Source: Leptolyngbya sp. NIES-2104
GTDB taxonomy: Bacteria; Cyanobacteriota; Cyanobacteriia; Leptolyngbyales; Leptolyngbyaceae
NCBI RefSeq assembly: GCF_001485215.1
Contig: NZ_BBWW01000001.1
Location: 496,001 to 560,000 of the forward strand
Reading direction: 5' to 3'
DNA length: 64,000 bases
In this document: piece after piece, positions 1 to 10,248 of the stretch
Position numbering within the stretch: position 1 is the first letter of the stretch
Layout of the letters: each line of letters starts with the position of its first letter
Program-made: the position numbers and the translations under genes
Notes under the pieces: generated by a model
Databases searched by the model: none
Told to the model about the DNA's origin: nothing
The model's input: the letters and a program-made list of their open reading frames with translations, nothing else

Positions 1-1614
<1,614 letters not shown>

Positions 1615-1635
1615 GAGCCTGTCGAAGAGTGTGAA

Positions 1636-2034
1636 AAGTCTCTTCGCTTCGATGCTGTCTCGCCCCGGAATAGAATTCGGGGCTAATCGTGCGAAGCCCA
1701 CTAAAGGGGGCTAAAGACCTGTAAAATCGAGGTTTTCAGTAGACCTGCTTTGAAAATAGATTTTCATCCGTGGGTGTGAACGCGATCGCGATCATGTTGT
1801 CTCCTGCATGAATGCCCGCCGAATGGAATTCGGGGCTATACAAACAAAGTCCGCGAAGGCGGACTGACCTCAAAAATGGCTTTTAGTGTGCGAAGGCACA
1901 CTTTGTCTGTATAGCTGCGAATTCCATTCGCTAAGGCACAATCATTCGTGCAGGAAGTCTAGTCCTAAAGGGACTTCGCACTGTTAGCCCCGAATTCCAT
2001 TCCGGGGCGAGTCAACAACGAAGCAAAGAGACTT
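1636..2034. repeat. Palindromic intergenic element, copy A (nested)
   Basis: The ends are inverted copies of each other over about 75 bp: the left end reads AAGTCTCTTCGCTTCGATG and the right end is its near reverse complement. Each arm has a CCCCGGAAT/AATTCGGGG core followed by a GCGAAG motif. A second inverted pair (1803-1954, CCTGCATGAATG against CATTCGTGCAGG) sits inside the first, so the copy looks like one element inserted in the loop of another. It fills the gap between convergent pyrG and the gene at 2072-2842. No ORF is supported in it. Four related copies occur at 15041, 32003, 47370 and 58549. Confidence 0.85.
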
Positions 2035-2071
2035 ACCAAATGCCCTTTGAACTGTTTCACAGAACACCCAA

Positions 2072-2842
2072 CTACAACAAAAGATTAGAAATGTGCCCGA
2101 CGATGTTTCTCCCAGCCCGCCAATCACTGGTTGTTTTTGCAAAAGCGACCATGTAGCGATTATCCTTCTGAAAAATAAGTTTGTAGTGATTATTTTCAGA
2201 AACGATTTCAAACCCCATTCGCTCTAATGCTTTCCGTGTACTACGGCTCATATCTCGATAATCTCGAAATAGCTCCTGAAGCTCTGCTTTAATCTTTTCC
2301 CGCTTCGACTCAAACGAGTTATTAGAAACAATGTCAGCAATAATATGCTGCCTTCGACTATTTTCACGGACGTTTCTCAGCGAATCTTTCAGCACATCAA
2401 GCAAAATTTCGCTGCGTTCGTTCGGATAAAAATCGCGCTCGGATGCTCTTAAAATAATCAATCCATCCTGTTCTGGAATTGATTTAGTTTCTACAGGTTT
2501 AACAATCTTTAATTCCTGATTTTCCTGACTTAACTGGTAATTTAATTCTTCTAGCTGTCGAATGCGTTCTTTTAGTTCTTTTGTTTCTTGCTCAATTTCT
2601 TTTTCGATATCCTTGTATAGTTTTTCAGACTGCTGTTTTAGAAGCTCTCTATCTTGGTTCAGCCGATAATTTTCTTGCTCTAATTGTTGAATCATCGTTT
2701 CAGATGCTTGTTCGGCATCTCTCGATTCTTTGAGCCGCTGTTGAACAATGACGTGCTGGGATTGCTCTTGTCGAAACTGCTTCACCACGAACACAAGAGC
2801 CGTCATCAGTCCGATCGATGCAAATAAGAGTAAATCTGTCAT
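2072..2842 (-). CDS. Unknown membrane-anchored coiled-coil protein
   Basis: I do not recognise a named family. The 256-residue product starts with one hydrophobic segment (about residues 3-20), giving a likely inner-membrane anchor. A long Glu/Gln/Lys/Leu-rich coiled coil follows (about 30-115), then a compact C-terminal region (about 130-256). The C-terminal region has a helical part (ILLDVLKDSLRNV) and ends in a segment with GFEIVSENNHYKLIF and RAGRN. That pattern recalls the small alpha-beta fold of HicA-like or nucleic-acid-binding domains, but this is only an impression. It is a single gene, convergent with pyrG across repeat copy A. Confidence 0.75.
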   Translation of the reverse strand: MTDLLLFASIGLMTALVFVVKQFRQEQSQHVIVQQRLKESRDAEQASETMIQQLEQENYRLNQDRELLKQQSEKLYKDIEKEIEQETKELKERIRQLEELNYQLSQENQELKIVKPVETKSIPEQDGLIILRASERDFYPNERSEILLDVLKDSLRNVRENSRRQHIIADIVSNNSFESKREKIKAELQELFRDYRDMSRSTRKALERMGFEIVSENNHYKLIFQKDNRYMVAFAKTTSDWRAGRNIVGHISNLLL

Positions 2843-2891
2843 AAGCGCAAGTTAAAGCGGACAGTTTCATCTATCATACGCTTCTAAAGAC

Positions 2892-2939
2892 AAAAAACGG
2901 GAAACTTCAGCATCTCTTCAATCAGAAGAAGCTTCCCGT
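2892..2939 (-). terminator. Rho-independent terminator of the DUF3370 gene
   Basis: The arms ACGGGAAACTTC (2897-2908) and GAAGCTTCCCGT (2928-2939) pair at 11 of 12 positions around a 19-nt loop. On the minus strand the stem is followed by TTTTTT (2892-2897). It lies about 50 bp after the stop of the minus-strand gene ending at 2991, as expected for its terminator. Confidence 0.85.
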
Positions 2940-2990
2940 CTAAGCCTTACAAGGTTTTTAGAAACAGAGTAATTTCTCAACTCGATCGCA

Positions 2991-4355
2991 TTATGGCTGC
3001 AAAGTTTTCACCGTCAAAACCTGCGGCGGTGTCGCATCAGGCGGATAGAGAAAATCGAACTGAACGAAGCGCCGTTCTTGAGGCTTCATCTGCAACGTGA
3101 TCAGCGGATCGCCTTGTTGTCCACGTCGCTGAACGAGATGGAAATAGCTCGTCTGCGGTAAACCTCGATCGTCGTTATACCGCAGGCGAATCGTTCCTCT
3201 AAAGTTCATTTGCGGTCCCGGCGGCTGTAAAAAGCGCAATCCTTGTTCTGTGTCTTCTCGTTTCAGCGGTGTTTCAACGGTGACCACAACCGTTCGAGGC
3301 TGATCGCTCGTATTTTCTAGCGGCATCGTTAAACTGTACTGAATCGCATAGTTTCCGTGTGCTTGATAAGCCGTGTCTGGATAACGTCGAATCAACTTCG
3401 CGCTTTGGTTTTGATTCGTGCCTAATGTGCCGCGATGCAAAGTTGCTAAACCGTAAGAGAAGCCTTTTCCAGGGTCAGGAACTGAGAGAAAATCGCGACC
3501 TTGCTCCACGATTCTGCCGTTCCACTGAGAGCCAACCGCTACACCTGCAACCCGACTGTAGATCAGCGTTCCCTGAGTTTGCTCGATCGGGGTTGGTGTT
3601 TTGTCTCGCGGTCCTGAAACATCTGCTGTGTTCAATAACGTTTCCCATTCTTGCAAATTGGGTTCGCGCTCTTGTCCATCTGGATTTTGCTTCGCGAACA
3701 TTCCCAAACTGGCGAGATAAACTGCTCCTGTGCTCCGAAGTCTCATCAACGTCGATCGACCATTTAAGGGCGGCGTGAGTGTCTTCACCGGAATCGGCAA
3801 ATTGAGCAACATCCGGCTTTCTCCAGGCGGGATCACGATCTGAGCCGGAAAGATATCTTGCCGCAATCCCCGCAGCACGTCGCCTACTGCCCGACTTCCA
3901 GGACCTGAGAAATTTTTCCCATCATCGTTTCCGATCGACGACGGCAACGGAATAAACGGGGCATCGGGTTGGCTAAGATAGCTTGCCGCTTGCAGAATGT
4001 CGATCGTGATCGGTTCTTTGCCAGGATTGTTTGCAATCACTCCGAGATACAGCGTTCTCAAATCAGTCGGGGTCAGTGCTTTGGCGATATGGTGCGCGAA
4101 AATGTCAAAGCGTCCTGAAAAAACTTGATTGAGATGAGCTGAAGGAACTTGCTTTCCAGCGGGGGAAAAGGTTGAGAGCAAAATGCCTTCTTTTTGTACG
4201 ACTTCGGGGCTATTGCTGTTAAAGACGAGGACAGAATCGAGTTCACCGGGGAGCGATCGCATTTCTTGGGATTCGACGATCGTTTGGGGTTGGGGAGTGG
4301 GAGTAGCTTGTGACAAAATCAAACTGGAAAGAAGCGACAACATAAAGAAAAGCAA
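2991..4355 (-). CDS. DUF3370 family secreted protein
   Basis: A 454-residue protein of a family known almost only from cyanobacteria, function unknown. It opens with a short signal peptide (MLFFMLSLLSSLILSQA). Family-typical stretches are visible: LPGELDSVLVFNSNSPEVV near the start, FDIFAHHIAKA, LYLGVIANNPG, YLSQPDAPFIPLPSS and PPGESRMLLNLPIP. The beta-rich composition and signal peptide suggest a periplasmic or surface protein. It is 73 bp downstream of the FHA-flavoprotein gene on the same strand, so it may be read from the same promoter, but a functional link is not shown. A clear terminator follows. Confidence 0.85.
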   Translation of the reverse strand: MLFFMLSLLSSLILSQATPTPQPQTIVESQEMRSLPGELDSVLVFNSNSPEVVQKEGILLSTFSPAGKQVPSAHLNQVFSGRFDIFAHHIAKALTPTDLRTLYLGVIANNPGKEPITIDILQAASYLSQPDAPFIPLPSSIGNDDGKNFSGPGSRAVGDVLRGLRQDIFPAQIVIPPGESRMLLNLPIPVKTLTPPLNGRSTLMRLRSTGAVYLASLGMFAKQNPDGQEREPNLQEWETLLNTADVSGPRDKTPTPIEQTQGTLIYSRVAGVAVGSQWNGRIVEQGRDFLSVPDPGKGFSYGLATLHRGTLGTNQNQSAKLIRRYPDTAYQAHGNYAIQYSLTMPLENTSDQPRTVVVTVETPLKREDTEQGLRFLQPPGPQMNFRGTIRLRYNDDRGLPQTSYFHLVQRRGQQGDPLITLQMKPQERRFVQFDFLYPPDATPPQVLTVKTLQP

Positions 4356-4428
4356 GATCAGGAGCGGTCAAGATCATACCGGATCTCGGATCAGACCCTG
4401 CAAAAAACAACACGTTTCCAATAATCCT

Positions 4429-6414
4429 CTAAGGTTCTCGATCGTGAATCCATCGCAACCATTGATCAAACGATCGCATTCCATTCAACGATTGCACCCC
4501 AGACACATTTGCGGATAGAAGGTCATCCACCGCAGCGATCGCGGCATACTGAAGCCCTAAAAAACTATCAACTGCCGCATACGGACCGCCCAATGTCATT
4601 GCTCCCGCTGCGTACATTCGACCCGTTCCATTTCTCATTCCATTCATTTCAAAGCCATTGCTCACCGATAGTCTTTGTGTTGGATTGAGATCGAGCTTGT
4701 AGCGCAGCACTAAATCTTTGAGCAGCGGGCTGAACTGAATTTCATTCGTCAGTCCAGTTGCATCAATCAAAAAGTCTACTTTGATCATTTGCTCATTGCT
4801 CATGCGCCCTTCGGATTTCTCTATAATGTCAATCCGCAAGCGTTCCCCTTCTCGCTGTAGGTCTTTGATTTCACCAAATAGAATGCGGTACCAACCCGAT
4901 CGAATCCCTTGATCGATAATTTCTTGCCAATCTCGTCGATCGGCGGTCGTTGTTCCACCCCAATCACTTAACAATCGCTTGCGTTCTTCCGGTGTTGCAT
5001 TTTCTAGCTTTTCTCTTAGCTCTCCACCCCAGCAAGCTTTGGGCCAATTAAACGGTTGAAGCTCCTGATGATTTTTTACCACTCGCTGAGAAGTTTCGTA
5101 GCGATGACCTTGCGGAACGGGCGATCGCAGCATGTGAACAATCTGAATTTTGCAACCTTGTTGTCGCATTTCATAGATGCGCTGAATGATCCGAGAAGCA
5201 ACAATTCCGCGACCTTGTAGGATGACAACGCCGCCGCCTCGGTGTTTAAGCTGTTCATAAATGTGTTGGTGATCTTCGTAGGCATTCACGACTAAGCGAT
5301 CGTGAAATGATTCTTTCGTTTTCTCCCGATACGCCGTGACTAAGGGCAAATAGCGCAACGCTGGATAACCGATCGCAATCTGAACATGCCGAGCGACTAG
5401 ATAGCGATAGTCTGACCCTCTTGCACTACTGCGAGAATAAGCAATCACATAGCGATCGTCATTCGTTTTCCGAATTGCCCGCACATCTCCGTAGCGAAAC
5501 ATCTGATGCCATCCGATGCGGCGAATTTCTCGATCGATGGAATCGAAGACTCTGCCCGATCGCGGTGTGTAGGTTTCGATTCCAGTCGGCTCTGAGAACA
5601 CTTGCCACATCAATTTGAGTGCATGACCGATATCACCTTTTCCAAAGTCTGTCCAAGCTTCTCGCAGGGCATAGCTCGGAAATCCCCAGATATTGTCAGG
5701 GCAAGAATCAGAGTTCGATCGGAGTCTTTCATGGGGAGGAATCTGAGAAAATTCGCACAGTTGCTTATAGTTCCAGTACGGTTTTTGATCGGCATCGGGA
5801 CGAATGTTACCAGATTGATCAAACTGCACTTTTCCAAGCACTCGAATTCGATCGGCACGAATTCCAGAAAGTCGCAGTAAGTCAGCCCAGATATAGCTTC
5901 CTAATCCACCCCCGATCGCAGCAAAATCCAGCTGTTCGACTTCTTTGCGTACAGCTCTGCTGAGCGAAGCACCGTGAGCTAAATCTGCCATTGAAATCTG
6001 CTCGGCATCCGTAAACCAGGCAGGAGGAAAGCTCGATCGTGATGGAATGCTAGGCGGACGGGAAACAGTTGTAACTCGTGATGGAAACTGAGTCCGCAGT
6101 ACTGAAATCTGAAACGGTCCCACTTGCAAAACATCGCCATCGACCAGCGTCGAACTTTGGCAAGGTCTACCATTGACTAAAATTCCGTTACTGCTGCTCT
6201 GATCGCTGACAATTAATTCACGATCTTTCCATTCAATCAGGGCATGAAAGCGCGACACTTGTAAGCTATTGAGAATGACGTGCTGACGGTCTGGAATGCC
6301 TTGAGCATTGATTGCATCTGGACTGCGACCCATCGCGATCGGAGTAATCGCCACGATTTCTTGTTCGGCTTCTGTAACCGGGTCACTCCAAAACAGCGTA
6401 ACAGTAACTGGCAT
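4429..6414 (-). CDS. FHA-domain flavoprotein (FAD/NAD(P)-binding)
   Basis: A 661-residue fusion. Residues about 5-105 form an FHA phosphothreonine-binding domain with Gly29-Arg30, SRFH (54-57) and SSNG (74-77). A linker with Pro/Ser (about 110-130) follows. The rest resembles an FAD/NAD(P)-dependent oxidoreductase of the monooxygenase-like group: a first dinucleotide-binding loop FAAIGGGLGSYIWA, a second Rossmann-like segment VVILQGRGIVASRI, the motif FLIDATG, and a C-terminal segment AAGAMTLGGPYAAVDSF typical of the last FAD contact. Substrate is not predictable. It is 2 bp behind the FHA-zinc-ribbon gene and diverges from the PP2C/kinase operon, so phospho-dependent recruitment is a reasonable inference. 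Confidence 0.8.
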   Translation of the reverse strand: MPVTVTLFWSDPVTEAEQEIVAITPIAMGRSPDAINAQGIPDRQHVILNSLQVSRFHALIEWKDRELIVSDQSSSNGILVNGRPCQSSTLVDGDVLQVGPFQISVLRTQFPSRVTTVSRPPSIPSRSSFPPAWFTDAEQISMADLAHGASLSRAVRKEVEQLDFAAIGGGLGSYIWADLLRLSGIRADRIRVLGKVQFDQSGNIRPDADQKPYWNYKQLCEFSQIPPHERLRSNSDSCPDNIWGFPSYALREAWTDFGKGDIGHALKLMWQVFSEPTGIETYTPRSGRVFDSIDREIRRIGWHQMFRYGDVRAIRKTNDDRYVIAYSRSSARGSDYRYLVARHVQIAIGYPALRYLPLVTAYREKTKESFHDRLVVNAYEDHQHIYEQLKHRGGGVVILQGRGIVASRIIQRIYEMRQQGCKIQIVHMLRSPVPQGHRYETSQRVVKNHQELQPFNWPKACWGGELREKLENATPEERKRLLSDWGGTTTADRRDWQEIIDQGIRSGWYRILFGEIKDLQREGERLRIDIIEKSEGRMSNEQMIKVDFLIDATGLTNEIQFSPLLKDLVLRYKLDLNPTQRLSVSNGFEMNGMRNGTGRMYAAGAMTLGGPYAAVDSFLGLQYAAIAAVDDLLSANVSGVQSLNGMRSFDQWLRWIHDREP

Positions 6415-6416
6415 AG

Positions 6417-6938
6417 CTAACGATTGTGGGGAATATAGACAGAAGCTCCGTGTAAAAAGAATCCATCTTTAGGACAGCGACCGTTTAACTGTGCGGATTC
6501 TTCATAGGTGTATCCTGTTGCACAGTGCGGACACATGAGCGGCTTGACGGAATCGGGCTTCGACGATTCAGCCGGATTCGTGGGTGGAACGGTAACGACT
6601 TTCGGAACGACGATCGCGATCGCAATCTCACATTTTCCTAGCTGTAATACACCGTTTTTATCCATCACAACAGGTGCATCATATACTTTCTGACCATACA
6701 GCTTTGGAGGATTGCTTGCACCTTTGAGATTATGCAAATAAAACTGATCCGAATCAAAAGAAATTTCAACGTGAAGCTTAGAAACAGTTAAATTTGCTTG
6801 AGTGACAGAAGGTAAAACGAGATCACAAGTGAGCGGATCGCGACCGATGCGGAAGCGATTTGAGAGAATTCCAGGCTGATTCGATCGAATGACGCGGGAT
6901 TGAGAACCGCCATTCCAAGTAAGCACCAACTCTTTCAT
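6417..6938 (-). CDS. FHA-domain protein with C-terminal zinc ribbon
   Basis: A 173-residue cytosolic protein. The N-terminal FHA domain (about 20-110) has FRIGRDPL and SKLHVEI; the usual SxNGT turn is replaced by LKGASNPP, so phosphothreonine binding may be altered. The C-terminus has CPHCATGY and, about 20 residues on, GRCPKDG, a likely CxxC...C metal site of which only three cysteines are seen. It is first in the leftward pair and is tightly coupled to the FHA-flavoprotein. Its likely role is an adaptor reading phosphorylation by the kinases across the divergent promoter region. No enzyme domain is present. Confidence 0.8.
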   Translation of the reverse strand: MKELVLTWNGGSQSRVIRSNQPGILSNRFRIGRDPLTCDLVLPSVTQANLTVSKLHVEISFDSDQFYLHNLKGASNPPKLYGQKVYDAPVVMDKNGVLQLGKCEIAIAIVVPKVVTVPPTNPAESSKPDSVKPLMCPHCATGYTYEESAQLNGRCPKDGFFLHGASVYIPHNR

Positions 6939-7314
6939 TGTGATCGATCGTAATAATTTCTAAATCTAATCGTGCGAGTGAATTCCAAATTTAAATTGCA
7001 GATTCCGGACAAGATGCGTTTCTCTTTGTTCGTTATTCTATCGGTGAGCTTGTAGAGCGCGATCGACTGAATCACATTATTTAATTAAATGGGGTTTGCA
7101 TCTTGAATTGACAAATGCAGAAAACTTAACATTAGATGATTTTTAATTCAGAAGATTCCATGGATTAGCTGGTAAAGTTTGAATATTGCCTGGTCTAACT
7201 CTCTTCTGTGCGCTCTACCGCCCGAATTCAGTCCTGTACCTGAGCGTTGTATCTACGATTCAGCGCTGTTGTTGTTTGCACTGACATCTCATGTTGAATT
7301 CCCAAAGTCAGCGT
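6939..7314. promoter_or_regulatory. Divergent promoter region of the signalling island
   Basis: This 376-bp A/T-rich gap separates the leftward FHA pair from the rightward PP2C operon, so both promoters should lie here. The best sigma-70-like candidate on the plus strand is TTGACA (7108-7113) with a 17-bp spacer and ATTAGA (7131-7136); the -10 box is weak. No riboswitch or RNA gene was recognised. Confidence 0.4.
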
Positions 7315-8703
7315 ATGAAGAGTCTTAACTATTTCGCTCGGAGCGAAACGAATCAGCGAGAGAACAATGAAGACTGTCATAACAGCTTCTTGCTCGAAGA
7401 TCAGGGCGTTCAGATCCCAGTTTTTGTCATTGCTGATGGAATGGGCGGACACGAACATGGCGAAGATGTCAGTCGTCAAGCAGTTCTGAAAGTAGAAGAT
7501 TTTCTAAAGAAAACAGTTGATCAAGTTGCTGCACAAGCTGACTCGATCGATTATTTAAAACAAGTGCTACTCGATGCGATCGAGAGTGCAAACGAGCTAG
7601 TTCAACGCATGGTCAGCGTTAACGGTTGGGATCGGGCTGGATCAACGATCGTGATTGCGCTGATCTGGAACAACAAAGCGATCGCCGCAAATTTAGGAGA
7701 TAGTCCTTTATTTCACTGGAGCCAAAAGACCGGGGAGCTAGTTCGCGTCACACAGGATCATTCGGTTCCCGGTATCTTAGCTCAAGCAAATTTAATCTCC
7801 GAAGAAATGGCACGCTACCACGAACGACGCGGACAGCTAGAGTTTTTTCTGGGGTGCAAAACCTTACCGCAACCTGATCCTGTTTACGAGAGAACTTTAG
7901 AACCCGGTGATTTATTGCTACTCTGCTCAGATGGAATCAGCGGCTCACTCAGTCGAGAGCAATTGAAAACAATCTTAAGTAAACCGATCGACTTACCCGA
8001 ACAAGCGGAACAGTTAATCCAAGCGGCGAGAAATGAAGGAGAAACAGACAATCAAACTGTGATTTTATGGCGCTACAAAGTGCCCTCTCAAGCGACTTCT
8101 ATCCGAAAACTTCCTGCTGCAACTTCAGTACGATCGCAGCCAACTCTCATTCAATCTTCGCTGACCACTCAAGTTCAATCACCGCCTCGCAATCGGCGGA
8201 AACGAACCCTCTCACGGCGCGGACTTTTCTTAATCACCGCTGTTTGTCTTGCAGGCGCGATCGCAGCGATTTTCATCGGCTTCCAACTCCTGACCTGGAT
8301 TCAAGCTCAGAGCGATCCGCTCCTGACTCAACCCACTGTTAAGCAAGTGACTCCACAGCAACCCGCTCAAACCCCAATTCCGCGATCGCCGTTTCACGAG
8401 TTTGAATCGCTTTCCGCAGATGGTTCGACCTTGACCACAAAAGATCCCGACACCCAGCAATTTGTTCAGTGGCACGCTCCGAAGCTCAAAGCTTTCGACA
8501 AAAATTGTCGATCGAACACACCAGAACCCGACGACCCACAAGCAATTTTGCAACAATCGCCCGAACAGATCATCACAAAGAGCAAAACTTTAGGGTGCAT
8601 TCGGTTGTGGAAGCTCAAATCGCCTCAAGGCAATTCTCCCCTGCGTCAGGTCGAAAAACCTGCGATCGATGTCATTGTCTCGATTCAAGGTGAACATTCA
8701 TGA
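7315..8703 (+). CDS. PP2C-family protein phosphatase, membrane-anchored
   Basis: A metal-dependent Ser/Thr phosphatase expected to reverse the kinases of the same operon. The N-terminal PP2C domain (about 1-250) shows NNED (17-20), IADGMGGH (39-46), VTQDHS, LLLCSDGISG and ETDNQTVI, which supply the metal-binding aspartates. A basic linker (NRRKRTLSRRG) precedes one transmembrane helix at about 303-329. A roughly 130-residue C-terminal part follows, probably outside the membrane, with one CRSN and one GCIRLW cysteine. The start at 7315 was preferred over 7291 because MKSLNYFARSE is where PP2C proteins usually begin. The stop overlaps the next start by 4 bp. Confidence 0.92.
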   Translation: MKSLNYFARSETNQRENNEDCHNSFLLEDQGVQIPVFVIADGMGGHEHGEDVSRQAVLKVEDFLKKTVDQVAAQADSIDYLKQVLLDAIESANELVQRMVSVNGWDRAGSTIVIALIWNNKAIAANLGDSPLFHWSQKTGELVRVTQDHSVPGILAQANLISEEMARYHERRGQLEFFLGCKTLPQPDPVYERTLEPGDLLLLCSDGISGSLSREQLKTILSKPIDLPEQAEQLIQAARNEGETDNQTVILWRYKVPSQATSIRKLPAATSVRSQPTLIQSSLTTQVQSPPRNRRKRTLSRRGLFLITAVCLAGAIAAIFIGFQLLTWIQAQSDPLLTQPTVKQVTPQQPAQTPIPRSPFHEFESLSADGSTLTTKDPDTQQFVQWHAPKLKAFDKNCRSNTPEPDDPQAILQQSPEQIITKSKTLGCIRLWKLKSPQGNSPLRQVEKPAIDVIVSIQGEHS

Positions 8704-10247
8704 GATGCCTCAATTGCGGTTTTGATAAATTACCGCTCAATTCAGTTCACTGCACCAATTGTGGTGTTCATCTTCCTTCCCTGCTGCGCGACTGTCTAGA
8801 AGCAGGCACAATGCTGCATCACGATACCTATCGCATCGATTATCCGCTCGGTCGGGGTGGATTTGGCATCACTTACAGAGCCTTTGATATCGGACTCGAA
8901 CGATCGGTCGCGATCAAAGAGTTTTACCCACAGGAACACGCTTTCCGAGAAGGACTAACCGGGCGCTTAGTGATTCCTCACACGAAGCATGATGTTTATC
9001 ACCGAGGATTGCAGCGATTTTTGCGCGAAGGAACCTTGTTGGCAAAATTAAAGCATTCGGGTGTTGTGGATGTCTACAATGCGTTTCAGGAGCGGGATAC
9101 AGCTTATCTCGTGATGGAATTAATCAAAGGACGGACGCTGAGAGATGAACTCGAAGAACAACCTGAGCGGCGATTAAATGTCGATCGTATTCGCGAAATC
9201 ATGTCTCAGTTAGTGAGTGCATTAACGGTCGTCCATCAGCGGGGAGTCTATCACCTCGATATTGCACCGGATAACGCGATTATGTCCTCGGAAGGGCGCG
9301 TTGTTTTAATCGATTTTGGAGCTTCTCGACAAGGCTTAGGAGGCGGAACCACGCAAGCGTTTAAAGAAGCATATGCCCCTCCAGAAGTCATCGATGGCAA
9401 GCATACCGATGCGAGAAGTGACTTGTTTGAACTGGGCATGATGCTGCACGAGCTTTTAACTGGGACATTACCGCCTTCGTCGATTTCTCGACTGCTGAGC
9501 TATGCCCATCATGGTGCTGAGCTTTGGGACTCGATGCAGGTGGCAGAACCTTGGCGAGGATTGATTAGCAGTGCGATTCGGCTCAATCCCGATGAGCGTC
9601 CGAAAGATGTTCAGGCTTGGTGGGATGCTCATCAATTTGCCAATCAAGAAACAGTCCTTTCGCCTCAGAGAACTCCCACACCGCAACGCATTCCCACACC
9701 CCCGCCGAGAATTCCGACACCCTCCCCGATTCCGCCCACGATCGTCATTCCGAAACCTGCTTCTACACCAACGCCCATTCCCGCCCCGATTCCTGTCCCC
9801 GCCCGCGATTTCATCGCAACTCCGATCGCATCTCCAACCGCGCCCAAATATGCCGGATTCTGGTTGCGATTGGTCGCGGATCTAATCGATCGAACATTGC
9901 TCGTTCTCGCAAGCGCGATCGTGCTGGCAGCGAATCGCTATCAACCGGATAACGCCGATAACTATTTCAATGCAATTTTTTATACTTATATTCCGCTGGG
10001 GTTGCTCTACACGACTGTGCTAGAAAGTTCCAGAATGCAGGCAACTTTCGGCAAACAATTGATGGGAATTCAGGTTACAGATAGAAATTGGAAGCGATTG
10101 ACGTTACAGCGTGCCTTTGTGCGCGACCTGTGCAAAATCTTTTCCTATGTCACCTTGGGGCTTGGATTTTTGATGGCAAGCTTTACGGAAACTCGTCAGG
10201 CATTACACGATCGCATCACCAACTGTTTCGTGATAAGGAAATCTTGA
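8700..10247 (+). CDS. Ser/Thr protein kinase with zinc ribbon and RDD domain
   Basis: A three-part protein of 515 residues. A zinc ribbon comes first (CLNC at 3-6, CTNC at 18-21). The kinase domain (about 45-310) has the loop LGRGGFG (50-56), ATP-binding Lys73 in AIKEF, the catalytic loop HLDIAPDN (185-192) and DFG (205-207). The catalytic Asp187 is kept, but HRD is HLD and the usual KPxN is APDN. A Pro/Thr-rich linker (about 325-375) with many TP steps follows, then an RDD membrane domain (about 380-515) with WLRLVADLIDR, ATFGKQLMG and QALHDRI. It starts inside the PP2C stop codon, implying translational coupling. Confidence 0.92.
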   Translation: MRCLNCGFDKLPLNSVHCTNCGVHLPSLLRDCLEAGTMLHHDTYRIDYPLGRGGFGITYRAFDIGLERSVAIKEFYPQEHAFREGLTGRLVIPHTKHDVYHRGLQRFLREGTLLAKLKHSGVVDVYNAFQERDTAYLVMELIKGRTLRDELEEQPERRLNVDRIREIMSQLVSALTVVHQRGVYHLDIAPDNAIMSSEGRVVLIDFGASRQGLGGGTTQAFKEAYAPPEVIDGKHTDARSDLFELGMMLHELLTGTLPPSSISRLLSYAHHGAELWDSMQVAEPWRGLISSAIRLNPDERPKDVQAWWDAHQFANQETVLSPQRTPTPQRIPTPPPRIPTPSPIPPTIVIPKPASTPTPIPAPIPVPARDFIATPIASPTAPKYAGFWLRLVADLIDRTLLVLASAIVLAANRYQPDNADNYFNAIFYTYIPLGLLYTTVLESSRMQATFGKQLMGIQVTDRNWKRLTLQRAFVRDLCKIFSYVTLGLGFLMASFTETRQALHDRITNCFVIRKS

Positions 10248-10248
10248 G

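Noticed and set aside
1636-2034. CRISPR array
   Set aside because: The repeats are inverted, not direct, with irregular spacing and no cas genes.
1984-2211. 75-codon minus-strand frame at repeat copy A
   Set aside because: Overlaps the real minus-strand gene at 2072-2842 in another frame and runs through the palindromic repeat.
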